This document shows positions 26,463 to 36,503 of a stretch of 64,000 nt of DNA, one piece after another. Location: NCBI RefSeq assembly GCF_033110965.1, contig NZ_CP137003.1, forward strand, positions 620,001 to 684,000, in the 5' to 3' direction. A program made the translations under genes and the position numbers. The DNA is from Raineyella sp. LH-20. GTDB lineage: Bacteria; Actinomycetota; Actinomycetes; Propionibacteriales; Propionibacteriaceae. How positions within the stretch are numbered: the stretch's first letter is position 1; each line of letters begins with the position of its first letter. The notes beneath the pieces were generated by a model. The model had not been told where the DNA came from. It ran no database searches and worked only from the letters and a program-made list of their open reading frames with translations.

Positions 26463-27650
26463 TCAGAAGTCGATGGCGACAGTGCCGCCGCCGGCGGCGG
26501 CGGAACGGACGATGGCGTCCTGGATGCGGATCGCGCGGTAGCCGTGCGCGAACCCGGGGACGGGCGGCAGTCCCTCGTCGACGCCCGCGACCTGGTCGAG
26601 GAAGGCCCGGGCCTGGTAGACGAACTGGTCGATCTGGGTGACGCCGACGCCACCGAAGGCCATCGACGAGCCGTCCTTGAAGTAGGGGAAGTCCGGGCCG
26701 ACCAGCACCCGGCGGGGACCGCGCAGGCCGTCCCGCGGGGCGGTGTCGTCGAGCTGGATCTCGCCGGCCCGGTTCATGTCGAAGCGGACCGCGCCGGCGG
26801 TGCCGAGCACGTCGACGGCCAGGTTGTTCGGGCAGCCGAAGGCGACCCGGGAGACCGAGATCGAGCCGACGGCGCCACTGGCGAAGCGCAGGCTGAACAG
26901 GGCGAGGTCGTCGTTCTCCACCGGCTCGCTGGCCGCGGCGGAGGTGGTGGTCCCGCGGCCACCGGCGACGCCCTCGAGGGCCGGCGGGCGGTGCGTGATG
27001 ACGGTCGCCAGCTCGGCGCCGGAGACCGACACCAGAGGGCCGCAGAGGAACTCAGCCAGGTCGGTGATGTGCGAGCCGAGGTCACCCAGGGCACCGGAGC
27101 CCATCGGCCCCCGATAGCGCCAGGCGATCGGGACGGTGGGATCGGCGCCGTAGTCGCACCAGTAGGTGCCGTGGAACTGGGTGACGGTTCCGAGGTCGCC
27201 CGCCTCGACCATCCGGGCGATCTGGGCGAGGCCGGGCTGGCGGCGGTAGCCGAAGCCGATGCCGGTCACCACGGCGGCGTTCGCCTCGAGCTCCGCCATC
27301 GCCCGGGCGTCCGCCAGGGTGTCGGCGAGCGGCTTCTCACAGAGCACGTGTTTGCCGGCGGCGACCAGGGCCTCGGCGATCTCACGGTGCCACCGGTTGG
27401 CGACCACGATCGAGACGATGTCGACGTCGTCGGCCTCGACGATCCGGCGCCAGTCCGTCTCGGCCCGCTGGTAACCGTAGCTCCGCACGGCATCCTCGGC
27501 GAAGGGAGCGTACGCGTCGCAGACGGCGGCCAGCCGGACCGGCGGGACGACGCCGGGGGCGTAGATGGTGCCGGCCTGGCGCCAGGCGTTGGCGTGGGTG
27601 CGGCCGGCCATCCCCGCGCCGATGACGGCGACGGAGAGGGGAACAGACAT
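26463..27650 (-). CDS. Gfo/Idh/MocA oxidoreductase (glycoside/anhydrosugar-dehydrogenase-like branch)
   Basis: 395 residues from ATG 27650, with GGAGG upstream. Rossmann motif AVIGAGMAGRTHA, lysine motif CEKPLADT, and the segment WRYRGPMGSGALGDLGSHITDLAEFL. The GSGALGDLGSH signature and the length of about 395 are typical of the branch that includes levoglucosan 3-dehydrogenase and other 3-keto-glycoside-forming enzymes, rather than classic IolG (about 335). Substrate assignment is from remembered family features. First gene of a two-gene operon with its own promoter. Confidence 0.85.
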   Translation of the reverse strand: MSVPLSVAVIGAGMAGRTHANAWRQAGTIYAPGVVPPVRLAAVCDAYAPFAEDAVRSYGYQRAETDWRRIVEADDVDIVSIVVANRWHREIAEALVAAGKHVLCEKPLADTLADARAMAELEANAAVVTGIGFGYRRQPGLAQIARMVEAGDLGTVTQFHGTYWCDYGADPTVPIAWRYRGPMGSGALGDLGSHITDLAEFLCGPLVSVSGAELATVITHRPPALEGVAGGRGTTTSAAASEPVENDDLALFSLRFASGAVGSISVSRVAFGCPNNLAVDVLGTAGAVRFDMNRAGEIQLDDTAPRDGLRGPRRVLVGPDFPYFKDGSSMAFGGVGVTQIDQFVYQARAFLDQVAGVDEGLPPVPGFAHGYRAIRIQDAIVRSAAAGGGTVAIDF

Positions 27651-27708
27651 GGGTCCTCCAGGGTCTTCGTTGACGCTGCGCGCGGATCGACAGCTGTTGC
27701 CGCCCGTA

Positions 27709-27765
27709 TTGACGCGCGTTAATAGTGACGCCTCCACTATCAGCCAGAACGAAACAACCTGTCAA
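27709..27765 (-). promoter_or_regulatory. Promoter and operator candidates for the Gfo/isomerase operon
   Basis: On the minus strand TTGACA (27760-27765) and GATAGT (27736-27741) are 18 bases apart. The inverted repeat ATAGTG-N7-CACTAT (27722-27740) overlaps the -10 box, and a near-palindrome TTGACGCGCGTTAA with a central CGCG (27709-27722) adjoins it, the form usual for LacI-family operators. The LacI gene at 27888 is the obvious candidate regulator. Confidence 0.6.
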
Positions 27766-27813
27766 TACAGTGATTTGACCTGTCATTAAGGTCACACGTC
27801 GGGTGCCCACGCG

Positions 27814-27907
27814 GTGCGTACCGGCTACGCCGCGGTGCGTACGGGCTACGCCGAGGTGCGTACGGGCTACGCCGAGGTGCGTACGGGCTACGCCGAGGTG
27901 CGTACGG
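27814..27907. repeat. 21-bp tandem repeat, about 4.5 copies, overlapping the LacI stop codon
   Basis: Unit GTGCGTACGGGCTACGCCGAG at 27835, 27856 and 27877, preceded by a slightly diverged copy at 27814 and followed by a partial copy at 27898. The minus-strand LacI gene ends within the array (its stop is at 27888), so most copies lie in its 3' untranslated region. No unique spacers, so not CRISPR. Confidence 0.95.
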
Positions 27908-28874
27908 TCAGCCGCGGAGCGACGACCCGGTCCTCCCCGGGACGGGTCGGATCGGCCTGGCGGGCGACCAGCAGGTCGAGCGCCGCCCCGCCGAGCAGGG
28001 CGGGATCCTGGTCGACCGAGGTCAGGGAGAACTCGGTCCGACCGGCCAGATAGGTGTCGTCGAAGCCGGTGACGCCGACGTCGCGGCCGACCACCAGCCC
28101 GGCGGCGCGCAGGGCGGCCACGACGTCCAGCGCCATCAGGTCGTTGTGGGCGGTGATCGCCCAGGGCGCCGCGGGCCGCTCCGCGGCGAGCAGCCGGCGG
28201 ACGACCTCGCCGGCGTCGTCCTCCGCCTCCAGGCAGCGCGGGGCCAGTCCGCGCGCGGCCATCGCCCGCAGCTGTTCCCGGCGGCGGACCGAGACGGTGG
28301 GGTCGGCATCCCCGTGCCGCGGGGAGAGATGGACGATCCCGCGATAGCCGCGGCCGAGCAGATGGTCGACCAGCAGGTCCGCGGCGGCCGCCTCGTCGAC
28401 GTGGACGGCGTCGACCCGGGGCGACAGCGCCTCGCTGCCCACCGTCACGACCGGCACCTGGGCGGCGTACGCCTCGAGGGCGTCGGCCCGGGCGAAGGGT
28501 GAGACGAGCACGGCGCCGGCGGCCCGCAACTCCTGGAAGCGGCCGATCACGGCGCGCTCGCGGGCGTCGTCGTTCGAGGCGGTGGCGACCAGCGGGAGCA
28601 GCGCGTGCGCCCGAGCGGCGTCCTGGATCGCCTCGACGACGGCCTCGAAGAAGGGGTTGCGCAGGTTGGGCAGCAGCACGCCGACGATCGGTGAGCGGGC
28701 GGACGCCAACGTCGCGGCGCCGAGGTTGCGGGTGTAACCCAGTTCCTCGGCGGCCGCGACGATCCGCCGGCGGGTCTCCGGGGCCACCCGAGGGGACCCG
28801 GAGAGTGCCAGCGAGACCAGACCACGGGAGACTCCGGCCAGGCGCGCCACGTCGCTCTGGGTGGGGTCGTTCAC
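27888..28874 (-). CDS. LacI-family transcriptional regulator
   Basis: 328 residues from GTG 28874, with AGGAG 7 bases upstream. The DNA-binding helix (TQSDVARLAGVSRGLVSLALSGSPRV) and the hinge are typical. The effector domain follows (VGVLLPNLRNPFFEAVVEAIQ, GFDDTYLAGRTEFSLTSVDQ). It is embedded in the transcription unit 32751 to 27888 (dehydrogenase, transporter, isomerase, regulator). Palindromes in front of the next operon (27709-27740) are likely targets. Its C-terminal codons come from the first unit of a tandem repeat, which may have altered the original end of the protein. Confidence 0.9.
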   Translation of the reverse strand: MNDPTQSDVARLAGVSRGLVSLALSGSPRVAPETRRRIVAAAEELGYTRNLGAATLASARSPIVGVLLPNLRNPFFEAVVEAIQDAARAHALLPLVATASNDDARERAVIGRFQELRAAGAVLVSPFARADALEAYAAQVPVVTVGSEALSPRVDAVHVDEAAAADLLVDHLLGRGYRGIVHLSPRHGDADPTVSVRRREQLRAMAARGLAPRCLEAEDDAGEVVRRLLAAERPAAPWAITAHNDLMALDVVAALRAAGLVVGRDVGVTGFDDTYLAGRTEFSLTSVDQDPALLGGAALDLLVARQADPTRPGEDRVVAPRLTVRTSA

Positions 28875-28892
28875 CTCGGGTCTCCTGGGGTG

Positions 28893-29759
28893 TCAGGCGG
28901 GGAATTCCTCCCGCAGGCGGGCGAGCATCCGACGGTTGATGTCGTCGGCCCGCTCGTGCCAGCCGAAGACGCACACCGACAGTACGCCGTCGAAGCCGAT
29001 CTCCTTCAGCGTGGCGAACACCCGGTCGAAGGGGACCTCGCCCAGGCCCAGCTCGTTGTGCTGGTGGACCCTGGCGTCGACGCCCGGCGGGTTGATGATG
29101 TAGCGGTTGCCGTCGTTGGCGCGGTGGTTGAACGCGTCGGCGACGTGCACCTCCCGCAGCTTCGGTGCGCAGCTGCGGATCATCCGCTCGACGTCACCGG
29201 CCCCGTCGGACAGGTGGTAGGTGTGCGGGCAGCAGTACTCGTACCCGATCCAGTCCCGGTTGGCCCCGCGGACCACGCCGTACGCCTGGTCGTGCCGTTC
29301 CACGAAGTCGTACGGGTGGGCCTCCATGTTCAGCCGGATCCCGTAGCGCTCGAAGTCGGGCGTGAGCTCCTCGATCGAGCGGTACCACTGGTGCTCGCAC
29401 TCCCGCGGGGTGTTCGGGTTGCCGGAGAACTCCGAGGTGATCTCCCGGACGTCCAGCTGGTCGGCCAGTTCCAGCAGCCGCCGCCAGTTGCGCAGCTGGG
29501 CGGCGCGCTCCTGCTCGTCGACGCTGGACCAGTCGAAGACCGGATTGAGCGTACGGATCCGCACCCCCGTCTCCCGGGAGGCCCGGCGCAGGTCGGCGAC
29601 GAGCTCGTCGTCCGCCTTCGGGTGGCGGTGCCAGAAGTGGAACTCCTCGTTGGGGGACAGTTCCACCTGCTCGAAACCGAGCTCGGCCGCCTTGCGCAGG
29701 GTGTCCGCGGTGGACATCGTCCGGTAGTACATGTTCGGGTCGAGGGCGATGTCGACCAT
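28893..29759 (-). CDS. Sugar phosphate isomerase/epimerase-like TIM-barrel protein (IolH-like)
   Basis: 288 residues from ATG 29759. Barrel metal ligands are likely in LNMEAHPYDF, CCPHTYHLSDG, EVHVADAF and VHQHNELGLG. The start MVDIALDPNMYYRTMS resembles IolH and related sugar isomerases, as far as recall allows. It lies between the IolT-type transporter (36 bases upstream) and the LacI gene (18 bases downstream), clearly one operon. Confidence 0.85.
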   Translation of the reverse strand: MVDIALDPNMYYRTMSTADTLRKAAELGFEQVELSPNEEFHFWHRHPKADDELVADLRRASRETGVRIRTLNPVFDWSSVDEQERAAQLRNWRRLLELADQLDVREITSEFSGNPNTPRECEHQWYRSIEELTPDFERYGIRLNMEAHPYDFVERHDQAYGVVRGANRDWIGYEYCCPHTYHLSDGAGDVERMIRSCAPKLREVHVADAFNHRANDGNRYIINPPGVDARVHQHNELGLGEVPFDRVFATLKEIGFDGVLSVCVFGWHERADDINRRMLARLREEFPA

Positions 29760-29795
29760 GGGGGCCTCCTGGGAGTGGGGTTGCGGGATGGGTTG

Positions 29796-31493
29796 TCAGA
29801 CCTGGACCGGCACCGTGTCGCCGGGCCGGGTGTAGACCTCCTCGAGGTGCTCCTCGAGCTCCTCCAGCGAGCGCCCCGAGGTCTCGGGCATGACCCGCCA
29901 CAGGGCGATCGCCACGATGACGTTCACGACGCCGTAGAGGGTGTAGGTGAGGCCGCCGCCGAGGTTGCTCATCATCGCCGGGAAGGTGAAGGTGATGATC
30001 GCGTTGACCACCCACATGCAGAACACGGCGGCACCGTTGGCGATGCCACGGACCCGGGCGGGGAACATCTCGCCGAGCATCGTCCAGACGACCGGTCCGT
30101 TGGCGGACTGGACGACCAGCATGAAGAAGCCCATCGCGGCCAGCACCAGCATCGGGGCGAACAGCGGCGGCTTGGTGCCGGCGGCCATGTAGGGCTGGAT
30201 CAGCCCGGTGAACAGACCGGCGATGGCGAACATGCTGACGGCGACCAGGATGATGCAGGTGATCAGGATCTGGCGGCGGCGGAACCTGAAGACCAGCCAC
30301 AGGCCGAGCGCGGAGCCCAGCACGGACATCACGCCGTTGGCGACCTGCGCGGTGATCGCGGCCGAGGTGCCGAGACCGGCGTACTCCAGGACCTTCGGGG
30401 CGTAGTACATCACGGTGTTGACGCCGGTGGTCTGGTTGCAGACGGCCAGCAGGATGCCGACCAGGAACAGCCGCCGCATCCACGGGGTGTTCACGATGTC
30501 GCGGAAGGTGCCCTTGGGCAGCGCCGCCTCGCGGCGCTCCTTCTCCACCATCTCGTCGAGTTCGTCGACGATGTCGCCGTCACGCTGGTCACGGACCCGC
30601 TTCAGGGAGCCGATCGCCTCGTAGTAGCGGCGCTGGACCATGTACCAGCGGGAGGACTCCGGCATCACTCGCATGCCGAACCACAGGGCGATCGCGGGGA
30701 TGCTGCACAGCACCAGCATCAGCCGCCAGGCACTGCCGTTGCCGCCGGCGATGGTGAGGTGGTTGACGTACGACGCCCAGGTGGACGGGTCGAGCGGGCC
30801 GCCGAGTGCGGACTGCAGGCCGGCGACGTTGTCCCAGCTCTGCGTGCCGGGCTGCAGCAGGCCGCCCGGATCGGCGGTGATGGTCAGCGACGGGCCACCG
30901 TACGCCTGGTTGATCACCGCGTTGAAGGCGAACGCCAGCAGCTGCCCGGTGACGATCATCAGCTGGTCGATCGCGACGATGGTGCCGCGGATGCGTTTCG
31001 GGGCGGTCTCCGACAGGTAGACCGGCACGGTGGCGGACGCGCCGCCGACGGCGAAGCCGAGGATGAAGCGGAACGGGTACATCACCCAGAGGGTGGGCGC
31101 GAAGGCGGTGCCGAGCGCGCCGACCAGGAAGACCAGCGCGAGCATCAGGATGTTGTGCCGACGGCCGTAACGATCGGACAGTCGGCCGCCGAGCAGGGCG
31201 CCGACGGCGGCGCCGATCAGCAGCGTGCCGCCGATCAGGCCCTCCTCCAGGGCGCCGAGGTGCAGGCCGTGGGCGGCCGCCGGCATGTACATGTACGGCA
31301 GGGCGCCGGAGATGACGCCGGTGTCGTAGCCGAAGAGCAGCGAGCCGAGGGTGGCCACGCCGGCGATGGCGACGATCGAGCGGTGCTTGCCGGAGGCCGG
31401 CGTACGATCGGCCAGCTCGCGCAGTTCGTCGCGCGAGACGTCGAGGGTGATGGCCTCAGGGTGAGGCGCAGAGGATGAAGCGGAGGTGTGCAC
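29796..31493 (-). CDS. Sugar/inositol:proton symporter, MFS sugar-porter family (IolT-like)
   Basis: 565 residues from GTG 31493, with GGGAG 6 bases upstream; the longer open frame would run into the upstream gene. Twelve-helix sugar porter: GSLLFGYDTGVISGALPY in helix 1, GRLSDRYGRR between helices 2 and 3, PESSRWY before the central loop, NQTTGVNTVMYY in helix 7 and PETSGRSLEELE at the C-terminus. It has a longer extracytoplasmic loop (about residues 215-260) than most members. It closely resembles the frameshifted copy at 17321-18939 and is the only intact inositol-type transporter in the window. Confidence 0.92.
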   Translation of the reverse strand: MHTSASSSAPHPEAITLDVSRDELRELADRTPASGKHRSIVAIAGVATLGSLLFGYDTGVISGALPYMYMPAAAHGLHLGALEEGLIGGTLLIGAAVGALLGGRLSDRYGRRHNILMLALVFLVGALGTAFAPTLWVMYPFRFILGFAVGGASATVPVYLSETAPKRIRGTIVAIDQLMIVTGQLLAFAFNAVINQAYGGPSLTITADPGGLLQPGTQSWDNVAGLQSALGGPLDPSTWASYVNHLTIAGGNGSAWRLMLVLCSIPAIALWFGMRVMPESSRWYMVQRRYYEAIGSLKRVRDQRDGDIVDELDEMVEKERREAALPKGTFRDIVNTPWMRRLFLVGILLAVCNQTTGVNTVMYYAPKVLEYAGLGTSAAITAQVANGVMSVLGSALGLWLVFRFRRRQILITCIILVAVSMFAIAGLFTGLIQPYMAAGTKPPLFAPMLVLAAMGFFMLVVQSANGPVVWTMLGEMFPARVRGIANGAAVFCMWVVNAIITFTFPAMMSNLGGGLTYTLYGVVNVIVAIALWRVMPETSGRSLEELEEHLEEVYTRPGDTVPVQV

Positions 31494-31542
31494 GAGGGAC
31501 TCCCTTGTCGAATCGCCCGACCGAGCGGGCGGCGCACGGTGA

Positions 31543-32751
31543 TCAGATGTCGTAGGTGGTGGTGCCCGAGACGCGTGGCACGTCGTGCCACTGACCGTCC
31601 GCACCGGAGGCCACGGCGGCCTCGTCGACCTCGGCGGCGGCCCATCCGTCGGCGACCGACGGGGCGAGCTGCTCACCGGTGGCGTACGACCGCAGGAACT
31701 GGGCGGCCTCGATGGACTTCATGTCGTCGAAGCCCATGGACGTGCCGGCGCCCGGCTGGAAGCGGTGGAACTCCGGGAAGTCCGGGCCGGCCATCACCCG
31801 GGTGTAGCCCTGGAACTCCTGGTCACGGCCGAGGCAGACCTCGAGGTCGTTGAGGTGCTCAAAGTTCCAGCGCAGCGACCCCTCGGTGCCGTACACCTCG
31901 ATGATGTACTCGGCGCGCGGGCCGACGCTGACCCGGGAGGCCTCCAGGGTGCCGACGACACCGTTGTCGAGGCGGACCAGCAGGGCCACCCAGTCCTCGT
32001 TCTCGACCGGGCCCTTCTGGTCGGAGACCTCCCAGCCGGTGTGCCCGACGCCGACCTTCGTCGGGATGGGCCGCTCGGGGATGAAGGTCTGCGAGACGGC
32101 CGAGACCGAGGCGATCCGTCCGACCAGGTACTGCACCAGGTCGGCGCCGTGGCTCATCAGGTCACCGATGACGCCGGAGCCGCCACGGCCCCGTTCGTAG
32201 CGCCAGGTCAGCGGGCCTTCCGGGGAGGAGGCGTAGTCGGCGATCAGCCAGGCCCGGACGTTGGTGATCCGGCCGAGGCGACCGGCCCGGATCAGCCGGC
32301 GGGCCTGCTCGATCGCCGGGGTGTGCCGGTAGTTGAAGCCGACAGAGGTGACCAGCCCGGCCTGTTGCGCGGCCAGCGCGATCTCCCGCGACTCGGCGGC
32401 GGAGACGCCCATCGGCTTCTCGATCCAGAACGGCTTGCCGGCCTCCACGGCCGCGAGCGCCATCTCCCGGTGCAGGAAGTTCGGCGCGCAGATCGACACC
32501 ACGTCGACCTCGGGGTCGGCCAGCACCTCGCGGTAGTCCGGCGTCGCGCGCTGGAAGCCCAGCGAGCCGACGGCGGCCAGCCGGGTCTCGGCCACGGTGT
32601 CGCACGCGGACACCAGCCGCGGGCGAACGCCCAGATCGGGGAAGTACTCGGCGACGCCCCGGTAGGCGCGGGCGTGTACGCGGCCCATCCAACCGAGGCT
32701 GATCACCCCCACGCCGACCCGTGGGTTACTACTGGCGTCTACGTCCGACAC
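31543..32751 (-). CDS. Gfo/Idh/MocA oxidoreductase (levoglucosan-dehydrogenase-like branch)
   Basis: 402 residues from GTG 32751, with AAGGAGG 7 bases upstream. N-terminal GVISLGWMGRVHARAY nucleotide-binding motif (unusual Ser-Leu for Gly-Ala), lysine motif IEKPMGVS, then LTWRYERGRGGSGVIGDLMSHGADLVQYL. Length and the W-R-rich GSG motif match the glycoside/anhydrosugar 3-dehydrogenase group as I remember it, not classical inositol 2-dehydrogenase. First gene of the operon leading into IolT, the TIM-barrel protein and LacI. Confidence 0.85.
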   Translation of the reverse strand: MSDVDASSNPRVGVGVISLGWMGRVHARAYRGVAEYFPDLGVRPRLVSACDTVAETRLAAVGSLGFQRATPDYREVLADPEVDVVSICAPNFLHREMALAAVEAGKPFWIEKPMGVSAAESREIALAAQQAGLVTSVGFNYRHTPAIEQARRLIRAGRLGRITNVRAWLIADYASSPEGPLTWRYERGRGGSGVIGDLMSHGADLVQYLVGRIASVSAVSQTFIPERPIPTKVGVGHTGWEVSDQKGPVENEDWVALLVRLDNGVVGTLEASRVSVGPRAEYIIEVYGTEGSLRWNFEHLNDLEVCLGRDQEFQGYTRVMAGPDFPEFHRFQPGAGTSMGFDDMKSIEAAQFLRSYATGEQLAPSVADGWAAAEVDEAAVASGADGQWHDVPRVSGTTTYDI

Positions 32752-32820
32752 GTCGCGCCCTCCTTGGCTGCCAGGGCCACACCGCTGTGGCCTCGTTGCT
32801 TCAGAATGCCATATGTTAGG

Positions 32821-32850
32821 TCAAATGAAAAGTCTTCTTAGGACATTTGA
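32821..32850. promoter_or_regulatory. Inverted repeat upstream of the dehydrogenase-transporter operon
   Basis: TCAAATG (32821-32827) and CATTTGA (32844-32850) are separated by 16 bases, 70 bases upstream of GTG 32751. Each arm is preceded or followed by TTAGG. A possible operator in an AT-richer patch; no convincing promoter hexamers were assigned. Confidence 0.4.
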
Positions 32851-32936
32851 TTCCGGTGGGTCTCCGGCAGCAGGGCAACCGTGGCGCCATCACTGGAGGT
32901 CCGACCGAACGACGGTAACTCACCCCTCCGCACGGC

Positions 32937-32978
32937 CACAGGGGGCCTGATTTGTCCTAGCAAATCAGGCCCCCTGTG
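32937..32978 (-). terminator. Very strong terminator of the iolC-to-iolA operon
   Basis: CACAGGGGGCCTGATTTG pairs perfectly over 18 bases with CAAATCAGGCCCCCTGTG around the 6-base loop TCCTAG, 38 bases beyond the iolA stop. It is a simple stem without a U tract. It would also insulate the next operon. Confidence 0.88.
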
Positions 32979-33016
32979 CAGGAGCTCAGCCCGGCGTCCG
33001 CCGGTCGACGGTGCCC

Positions 33017-34510
<1,494 letters not shown>

Positions 34511-34599
34511 GGGGTTACTACTCCTTGTGCGTGTGCTGCGTGGGAAGTGGTGGATGGGATGGTCCGGGAGCGGTCGGGCCGGGGCCCGGCCGGCCGGGA

Positions 34600-36501
34600 T
34601 CAGTTCAGGTAGTGGCGCTGCGGCTGCTTCGCGGCGACGTACTCCTCGTACGCGCGCTGGGTGGACTCCAGCCGCGACACCTGGGAGACGGCGACGTCCC
34701 ACCAGGAGGAGGCCGGCGGGTTGGGCCCGTAGAGGTCGGTCTCGATGTGGATCATCACCGCCCGATCGCCGGCGGCCGCCTCGCGGTAGGCCGCCCGGAA
34801 CTCGTCGATGGTGTGCACCCGGAGCACCCTGATGCCCCACGACTCGGCGTTCGCGGCGATGTCGACCGGCAGCGGGGCGCCGTCCTCGGTGTGCGGGCGG
34901 CCGCCGCCGGCACGGTAGCGGGTGCCGAACCGCTGCGAGCCACGCGACTCCGACAGGGCACCGATCGAAGCGAAGCCGTGGTTCTGGAGCAGCACGAAGA
35001 TGACCTTCAGGCCCTCCTGGACGATGGTCGCCAGCTCCATCGGCAGCATCTGGTAGGTGCCGTCGCCGACGATGGCGACCACCTCGGCGTCGGGCAGCGC
35101 CAGCTTGACGCCCATCGCCGCCGGGATCTCGTAGCCCATGCAGGAGAAGGCGTACTCGACGTGGTACTGCACCGGGGTGCGGGCCTGCCACAGCGCCTGG
35201 AGGTCACCGGGCATCGAGCCGGCGGCGTTGATCACCACGTCCTCGTCGCCCATCAGCTCGTTGAGCGCGCCGAAGACCTCGGTCTGCGCCGGCAGCGGCC
35301 CGTGGCCGAGGTGGTAGCACCGCTGCGTCGCGGCGGCCCAGGCCTCCTTCTCGGCGGCGATCTCGGTGGCGTACGCCGCGTCCACCCGGTGCCCGTCGAG
35401 GGCGGCGGTCAGTGCGACCAGGGCCTCCCGGGCGTCGGCCACCACCATCTCGCCGGAGTTCTTAGCGGCGTCGAAGGCCGCCACGTTGACGTTGACGAAC
35501 CGTACGTCGGGGTCCTTGAACTGGGTGTGCGAGGCGGTGGTGAAGTCGGAGTAGCGGGTGCCGATGCCGATCACCAGGTCGGCCTTGTCGGCCAGGTGGT
35601 TGCCGGAGTCACCACCGGTCGATCCGACACCGCCCACGGCGCACGGATGGTCGAAGTTGATCGCGCCCTTGCCGGCCTGGGTGTCGGCGACCGGGATGCC
35701 GGTGGCGGTGGCGAAGGCCCGCAGCTGCTCGGCGGCCTCGGAGTAGATCACCCCGCCGCCGGCGATCACCAGCGGACGCCGGGCGGCCCGGATCAGCGCG
35801 ACCGCACGCTCCAGCGCGGCCGGCTCGGGCACCGGGCGGCGGACGTGCCAGACCCGCCGGTCGAACAGGCCGGCCGGGAAGTCGTACGCCTCGGCCTGGA
35901 CGTCCTGCGGCAGGGCGATCACGCAGGCGCCGGTGTCGGCCGGGTCGGTGAGCACCCGCATCGCGTTGAGCAGCGACGGGATGAGCTGCTCGGGACGGTT
36001 GATCCGGTCGAAGAAGCGTGACACCGGCCGGAAGCAGTCGTTGACCGAGATGTCCAGCGAGGTCGGGTCCTCGAGCTGCTGGAGCACCGGGTCGGGGAAG
36101 CGGGTGGCGAACTGGTCGGAGGGGAACAGCAGCACCGGCAGCCGGTTGGTGGTCGCCAGCGCGGCGCCGGTGACCATGTTGAGGGAGCCGGGGCCGATCG
36201 AGGCGGTGCACATCATCGCCCGCAGCCGGTTGGTCGCCTTGGCGTACGCCGCCGCCGCGTGCACCATGCCCTGCTCGTTGCGCGGCATGTAGTACGGCAT
36301 CGCGCCACCGTCCGGCGCGGGGTCGAGCTCGTTCTGCAGCAGCGCCTGGCCGATGCCGGCCACGTTGCCGTGGCCGAAGATGCCGAGCGCTCCGGTGACG
36401 AACCGCTCCTCGACCCCGTCCCGCTCGACGTACTGGTTGACCAGGAAGCGGATGATGGCCTGTCCGACGGTGAGTCGTACGGTCGGGTTGACGGTGTCCA
36501 T
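34600..36501 (-). CDS. iolD: 3D-(3,5/4)-trihydroxycyclohexane-1,2-dione acylhydrolase, ThDP-dependent
   Basis: 633 residues from ATG 36501, the usual length. It opens the ring of the diketo-inositol to 5-deoxy-glucuronate. ThDP-enzyme domains are in order: an N-terminal pyrimidine-binding domain with the activating Glu in RNEQGMVHAA, a central domain, and a C-terminal pyrophosphate domain with GDGTYQMLPMELAT and the cofactor-binding Asn in VLLQNHGFASIG. The SRGSQRFGTRYR segment is typical of IolD. The start lies 2 bases after the iolB stop, with AGGAG 5 bases upstream inside iolB. Confidence 0.96.
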   Translation of the reverse strand: MDTVNPTVRLTVGQAIIRFLVNQYVERDGVEERFVTGALGIFGHGNVAGIGQALLQNELDPAPDGGAMPYYMPRNEQGMVHAAAAYAKATNRLRAMMCTASIGPGSLNMVTGAALATTNRLPVLLFPSDQFATRFPDPVLQQLEDPTSLDISVNDCFRPVSRFFDRINRPEQLIPSLLNAMRVLTDPADTGACVIALPQDVQAEAYDFPAGLFDRRVWHVRRPVPEPAALERAVALIRAARRPLVIAGGGVIYSEAAEQLRAFATATGIPVADTQAGKGAINFDHPCAVGGVGSTGGDSGNHLADKADLVIGIGTRYSDFTTASHTQFKDPDVRFVNVNVAAFDAAKNSGEMVVADAREALVALTAALDGHRVDAAYATEIAAEKEAWAAATQRCYHLGHGPLPAQTEVFGALNELMGDEDVVINAAGSMPGDLQALWQARTPVQYHVEYAFSCMGYEIPAAMGVKLALPDAEVVAIVGDGTYQMLPMELATIVQEGLKVIFVLLQNHGFASIGALSESRGSQRFGTRYRAGGGRPHTEDGAPLPVDIAANAESWGIRVLRVHTIDEFRAAYREAAAGDRAVMIHIETDLYGPNPPASSWWDVAVSQVSRLESTQRAYEEYVAAKQPQRHYLN

Positions 36502-36503
36502 GG

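Noticed and set aside
27814-27907. Possible CRISPR array
   Set aside because: Units are contiguous without spacers and no cas genes are present.
28890-31478. 862-codon open frame antisense to the TIM-barrel and transporter genes
   Set aside because: Same GC artefact; the opposite strand carries complete MFS and isomerase signatures with good ribosome-binding sites.
32952-32964. ATTTGTCCTAGCAAAT inside the terminator, similar to the TTTGT-N4-ACAAA operator
   Set aside because: It is the apex of an 18-bp perfect stem right after iolA; the resemblance is most simply explained by the hairpin, so it was not counted as an operator.
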